10,290 nucleotides of DNA. Source: Solirubrobacteraceae bacterium (GTDB lineage: Bacteria; Actinomycetota; Thermoleophilia; Solirubrobacterales; Solirubrobacteraceae). Of this stretch, positions 7,165 to 10,290 are shown piece by piece. A program made the position numbers and the translations under genes. A model generated the notes under the pieces. That model ran no database searches, had not been told where the DNA came from, and saw nothing but the letters and a program-made list of their open reading frames with translations. Each line of letters begins with the position of its first letter. The first letter of the stretch is position 1. The DNA lies in contig JAICJK010000048.1 of assembly GCA_025928415.1 (NCBI GenBank), forward strand, positions 1 to 10,290. Direction: 5' to 3'.

Positions 7165-7989
7165 GTGAGTGGCGGAAAAGCGCCGGGGTCCGCGCCCCGT
7201 TCCTTTGGCGTGCAACCGATCGACGAGCAGCGCAAGGACGCGCCCCGCGAGCGGATCGCGGTGTGCGTCGAAGCCGTCCCGATACGCGAGCGGGCGCTGG
7301 CCGTCCTGGCGGCGTCGACGTCCGCCCGGCCGGTCGTCGTGTCCGCCGACGCGGTCGCCGAGCGCCTGGGCCGCCGGCGCGACGCGGCGACGCTGGTCGA
7401 CCTCCCGGTCCTCGACCTCCTGGTCGAGCACCCGGCGCTCGGCGCGGCGCCGGCGGGCTGGGCGGCGTCGGTCCTGCTGATCGTCGACGGCGCGCCGCAC
7501 CGGCGGCTGCGGTCCGCGCTGCGGGCCGGCGTCGGCGCCCTGCTCGAGGCCGACCGGCTCGACTCCCTGCCCGCGGTGATCGACGTCCTGCGCGCCGGGC
7601 ATCTGTGCGTCCCGGGCGTCCTGCGCCGGCCGCTGAGCCGGGCGGTCCTCTCCCAGCGCGAGCGCCAGACGCTCGCCCTGGCCTTCACCGGTCTCACCAA
7701 CGCCGAGATCGGCGCGCGCCTGTTCGTGGCGCCCAGCACGGTGAAGACCCACCTCTCCGCCGCCTTCCAGAAGCTGGGGGTGCACTCGCGCAGCGAGGCG
7801 GCGGCGCTCCTGCACGACCCGGAGGAGGGGCTGATGGAGCTCGTCCTCGGCTCGCCGCTGACGCCGGCCGGGATCGGGCTCGCCGACGGCCCCCGCCGGA
7901 TGCGCCACCGGACGGGCGCCACGGCGATGCGGGACCGCAGGGCCCCGGCCACCTCCTCAGCGATCGGAACGAGCTCATGGAGTCGATGA
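7165..7989 (+). CDS. LuxR-type DNA-binding regulator with degenerate receiver-like domain
   Basis: The product has up to 274 residues. The C-terminal half holds a canonical LuxR/FixJ helix-turn-helix at about 162-215: LSQRERQTLALAFTGLTNAE, then IGARLFVAPSTVKTHLSAAF and QKLGVHSR. The N-terminal part resembles a response-regulator receiver only in its second half (ALRAGVGALLEADRLDSLPA, then VIDVLRAGHLCVP). The acidic pocket, a clear phospho-acceptor Asp and the conserved Lys are not recognisable (Glu stands where Lys is usual). It therefore probably does not work by standard phosphotransfer. A tail of about 58 residues after the HTH is unusually long and low in complexity. Start is uncertain: GTG at 7165 or GTG at 7210 (15 codons later); neither has a clear ribosome site. 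The 71-base divergent gap upstream holds the only A/T-rich patch nearby, GAATAT at 7147-7152. The stop overlaps the next gene, so it likely regulates or is co-made with the glycosyltransferase fusion. Confidence 0.85.
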   Translation: MSGGKAPGSAPRSFGVQPIDEQRKDAPRERIAVCVEAVPIRERALAVLAASTSARPVVVSADAVAERLGRRRDAATLVDLPVLDLLVEHPALGAAPAGWAASVLLIVDGAPHRRLRSALRAGVGALLEADRLDSLPAVIDVLRAGHLCVPGVLRRPLSRAVLSQRERQTLALAFTGLTNAEIGARLFVAPSTVKTHLSAAFQKLGVHSRSEAAALLHDPEEGLMELVLGSPLTPAGIGLADGPRRMRHRTGATAMRDRRAPATSSAIGTSSWSR

Positions 7990-10271
7990 CGCCGCGCCTG
8001 CCGGACACCGCCTACGAGGACGCGCCGGCCGCGCCGGCCGCCGGCGTCGGGCGCCTGCCGGCGCGCGTCCCGCTGCTCTCGGTCGTCGTGCCCACCCGCA
8101 ACGAGGAGCGCAACGTCGTGCTGCTCGTCGCCGCGCTGGAGCGCGTGATGCCGCAGGTGACGATGGAGGTCATCTTCGTCGACGACAGCGACGACGCCAC
8201 CCCGGACACGGTGGCCGCGGTCGCCCGCGTCTCGACGCGGACCGTGCGGCTGCTGCACCGGACCGGGCCGGAGCGGACCGGCGGCCTCGGCGGCGCCGTG
8301 GTGGAGGGCATCCGGCTGGCGCGCGGCCCGTGGGTCTGCGTCATGGACGGCGACCTGCAGCACCCGCCCGAGGTCGTGGAGCGCATGCTCGAGCGCGCCC
8401 AGGCCGGCGACGCGCAGATCGTCGTCGCCAGCCGCTTCTGCGACGACGGCCAGATCGGCTCGTTCGCCCGCGGCCGGCGGCTGCTGTCCAGCGCGTCCTC
8501 GGCGGCCGCGCACGTGCTCTTCCCGCGCCGCCTGCGCCACGTGACCGATCCCATGAGCGGGTTCTTCCTGGTCCGCCGCGACGCGCTCGACCTCTCCCGC
8601 CTGAAGCCGCAGGGCTTCAAGATCCTGCTGGAGATCCTCGTGCAGACCCCGGGCCTGCGGCGCGCCGAGGTGCCGTTCGTCTTCGGCGAGCGCCACCACG
8701 GCGAGAGCAAGGCCGGCGTGCGCGAGGGGCTGCGCTACCTGCGCCGCCTGTGGGGCCTGCGCTGCTCGCGCGTGGCCGGCCCGATGGGCCGGTTCGGGCT
8801 GGTGGGCGCCTCGGGGCTGGCGGTCAACACGCTGGCGCTCGCGCTGCTGGCCGGCGGCGCCGGGGTGCACTACCTGCTCGCCGCGGCGCTGGCCACGCAG
8901 GCGTCGACCGCGTGGAACTACGCCCTGACCGAGGGCTGGGTCTTCCGCGGGCGCGCCGGCCGCCACCGCCCGCTGCACCGCGCCGCGATCTTCTTCGCGA
9001 TCAACAACGCCGCGCTGGCGGCGCGGGTGCCGGTGCTCTACGTCCTGACGACGGGCCTCGGGATCAACTACCTCGCTTCGAACCTCATGACGCTCGTGTT
9101 GCTGTTCGCCGTGCGCTTCGCGCTCGCCGACCGGTGGCTGTGGGCGGGACAGGAGCACGAGCCGACCATGACGGGCCGCTTCAACTACGACATCCACGGG
9201 CTCGTGACGGTCCGCTCCGACGCGCGGCTGCCCGAGCTCGAGCGGTTCCGCATCGACGGCCTGCTCGACCACCCGACCGTCCGGCTCGCCCTCGGCGCCG
9301 TCGGGGCGCCGGCGGCGGACCGCCGGCCGTCGCGGATCCGCTACCGCGAGTGGGGCCGGCTCGGCTTCGGCTGCGAGATCGAGGACCACGGCGACCGCGT
9401 CGACATCGTGGCCGCGCGCTGGCTGGCGCTCTCCCCGCACGTCCTCTACACCAACATCGTCGAGCCGACCCTGCGCTGGACGTTCGTCAAGCGCGGCTAC
9501 GCGCTCGTGCACGGCGCGTGCATCGCCGCCGACGGCGACGCGTACCTGATCACCGCGCGGACCGACACCGGCAAGACGACCACGATCCTCAAGACGCTGG
9601 ACCGCCACCCGCACGCGTTCCTGTCCGACGACCTCACGCTCGTCAGCCCCGACGGCAGGGTCCTGACCTACCCCAAGCCGCTGACGATCTCCAGCCACAC
9701 CGTGGCGAGCGTCCGGACGCCGCTGCTGAGCCGGCGCGAGCGGCTGACGCTGCCGCTGCAGAGCCGCCTGCACAGCCGCAACGGCCGTCGCTTCGCGATG
9801 CTGATCGCGCGGACGCACCTGCCCGCGGCGACGATCAACGCGCTCGTCCAGGGGCTGATCCCGCCGCCCAAGTACCACGTCGACAGGCTGATCCCGGGCG
9901 TCGCCCTGGCCCCCGAGGCCGACCTCAGCGGCATGGTGATCATCCAGCGCGGCGGCCTGGGGGACGTCACCGCGGACCCCGACGAGGCGCTCGAGATCCT
10001 GCTCGAGAACTGCGAGGACGCCTACGGGTTCCCGCCCTACCCGGCGATCGAGCGGTTCCTGCACAGCCGCGACGGCCTCGGGCTGCGCGAGAAGGAGCGG
10101 GACATCATCCGCCGCGCGATGCACGGCCGGGCCACGACGATCATGCGCAGCGAGACGATGGACTGGCACGCGCGCCTGGCGCAGCTCATCGAGCGCGCCG
10201 CGCGCCCGGAGCGCGCGATGCCCGGCGAGGCGGTCGGCGCCCTGCTGGTCGCGGAGGTACCGGCGCGATGA
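7977..10271 (+). CDS. GT2 glycosyltransferase - GtrA - HprK-like kinase triple-domain protein
   Basis: The product has 764 residues. Residues of about 33-245 are a DPM1-like GT2 domain (VVVPTRNEERNV at 36-47, VDDSDD at 68-73, MDGDLQHP with the DxD pair Asp124/Asp126, GFKILLEIL near 213). Such enzymes load a sugar from a nucleotide onto polyprenyl phosphate. Residues of about 270-391 are a GtrA-like domain with four hydrophobic segments, a family linked to membrane transfer of polyprenyl-linked sugars. From about 398 to the end is a soluble domain resembling HPr kinase/phosphorylase-type P-loop proteins: VHGACIAADGDAYLI, a Walker A-like ARTDTGKTT (527-535) and LSDDLTLV (549-556) with the paired Asp. 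The first Gly of Walker A is Ala. GT2-GtrA fusions are known; the third domain is unusual. The start is ATG at 7977; ATG at 7986, overlapping the regulator stop as ATGA, is an alternative. Its stop overlaps the next ATG. Confidence 0.88.
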   Translation: MESMTPRLPDTAYEDAPAAPAAGVGRLPARVPLLSVVVPTRNEERNVVLLVAALERVMPQVTMEVIFVDDSDDATPDTVAAVARVSTRTVRLLHRTGPERTGGLGGAVVEGIRLARGPWVCVMDGDLQHPPEVVERMLERAQAGDAQIVVASRFCDDGQIGSFARGRRLLSSASSAAAHVLFPRRLRHVTDPMSGFFLVRRDALDLSRLKPQGFKILLEILVQTPGLRRAEVPFVFGERHHGESKAGVREGLRYLRRLWGLRCSRVAGPMGRFGLVGASGLAVNTLALALLAGGAGVHYLLAAALATQASTAWNYALTEGWVFRGRAGRHRPLHRAAIFFAINNAALAARVPVLYVLTTGLGINYLASNLMTLVLLFAVRFALADRWLWAGQEHEPTMTGRFNYDIHGLVTVRSDARLPELERFRIDGLLDHPTVRLALGAVGAPAADRRPSRIRYREWGRLGFGCEIEDHGDRVDIVAARWLALSPHVLYTNIVEPTLRWTFVKRGYALVHGACIAADGDAYLITARTDTGKTTTILKTLDRHPHAFLSDDLTLVSPDGRVLTYPKPLTISSHTVASVRTPLLSRRERLTLPLQSRLHSRNGRRFAMLIARTHLPAATINALVQGLIPPPKYHVDRLIPGVALAPEADLSGMVIIQRGGLGDVTADPDEALEILLENCEDAYGFPPYPAIERFLHSRDGLGLREKERDIIRRAMHGRATTIMRSETMDWHARLAQLIERAARPERAMPGEAVGALLVAEVPAR

Positions 10272-10290
10272 CCGGCCGCAACGCGGCGCG
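10268..10290 (+). CDS. Start of a further operon gene, cut by window edge
   Basis: An ATG at 10268 overlaps the TGA of the glycosyltransferase fusion (ATGA, 4-base overlap) and reads MTGRNAA before the window ends. The same ATGA geometry is available at the upstream regulator/glycosyltransferase junction, so a translationally coupled third gene is likely. Seven codons give no clue to function. Confidence 0.55.

Noticed and set aside
7090..7908. Minus-strand frame of about 270 codons antisense to the LuxR gene
   Set aside because: No recognisable domain, Arg/Gln/Asp-rich shadow translation; the plus-strand HTH is unambiguous.
7263..7976. Longer N-terminus for the glycosyltransferase fusion
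   Set aside because: The frame is open upstream but overlaps the whole LuxR gene and translates to low-complexity Arg/Pro/Ala sequence. The GT2 domain begins normally shortly after the ATG at 7977.
6372..10169. Very long minus-strand open frame (over 1200 codons) under the LuxR/GT2 operon
   Set aside because: It is antisense to clearly recognisable domains and its translation is Arg/Ala/His/Asp-rich with no domain. It results from G/C at third codon positions removing stops in the opposite strand.
1..10290. Search for CRISPR arrays, tRNA/rRNA genes, insertion sequences, phage or toxin-antitoxin modules
   Set aside because: No regularly spaced repeats, no RNA gene signatures, no transposase or integrase motifs and no terminal inverted repeats were seen. 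Gene density and base composition look uniform across the window.

Overview
The window is very GC-rich DNA with strong G/C at third codon positions, so long open frames run antisense to nearly every gene. Gene content (biotin-dependent acyl-CoA carboxylase beta subunit, DUF6458 membrane protein, DUF1025-type zincin, polyprenyl-phosphate sugar transferase fused to GtrA, LuxR-type regulator) and the scarcity of clear Shine-Dalgarno sites point to an actinobacterium. A Solirubrobacterales/Thermoleophilia-like organism is my best guess, but this is inference, not a taxonomic identification. No rRNA, tRNA, CRISPR array, insertion sequence or phage gene was seen.

Layout. Left (1-1820, minus strand): an acyl-CoA carboxylase carboxyltransferase subunit followed by a rhodanese-domain protein that runs off the left edge. 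Divergent from it (1906-3402, plus): a secreted esterase of the Ag85/esterase D fold with an extra C-terminal domain. It converges on a small DUF6458 two-helix membrane protein (3412-3615, minus). Next, on the plus strand, is a two-gene unit: an acyl-CoA dehydrogenase and, 3 bases on, a membrane-anchored minimal zincin metallopeptidase (3652-5442). A DAHP synthase with an N-terminal regulatory-type domain (5483-6505), the first step of the shikimate pathway, follows. It converges on a PAP2-family lipid phosphatase (6542-7093, minus).

Right (7165-10290, plus): a tightly overlapping operon. A LuxR-type regulator with a degenerate receiver-like domain overlaps the start of a 764-residue protein that joins three modules: a DPM1-like GT2 glycosyltransferase, a GtrA-like four-helix membrane domain, and an HPr-kinase-like P-loop domain. 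The stop codon of that protein overlaps the ATG of a further gene cut by the window edge. The PAP2 phosphatase diverges from this operon and could act on the same kind of polyprenyl-phosphate lipids, though that link is inferred from position only.

The most notable items are the GT2-GtrA-HprK-like triple fusion with its regulator, and a recurring TANNNT hexamer 6-10 bases before the start codon of four genes, which suggests leaderless or near-leaderless transcription. The remaining genes look like ordinary housekeeping or lipid metabolism genes.
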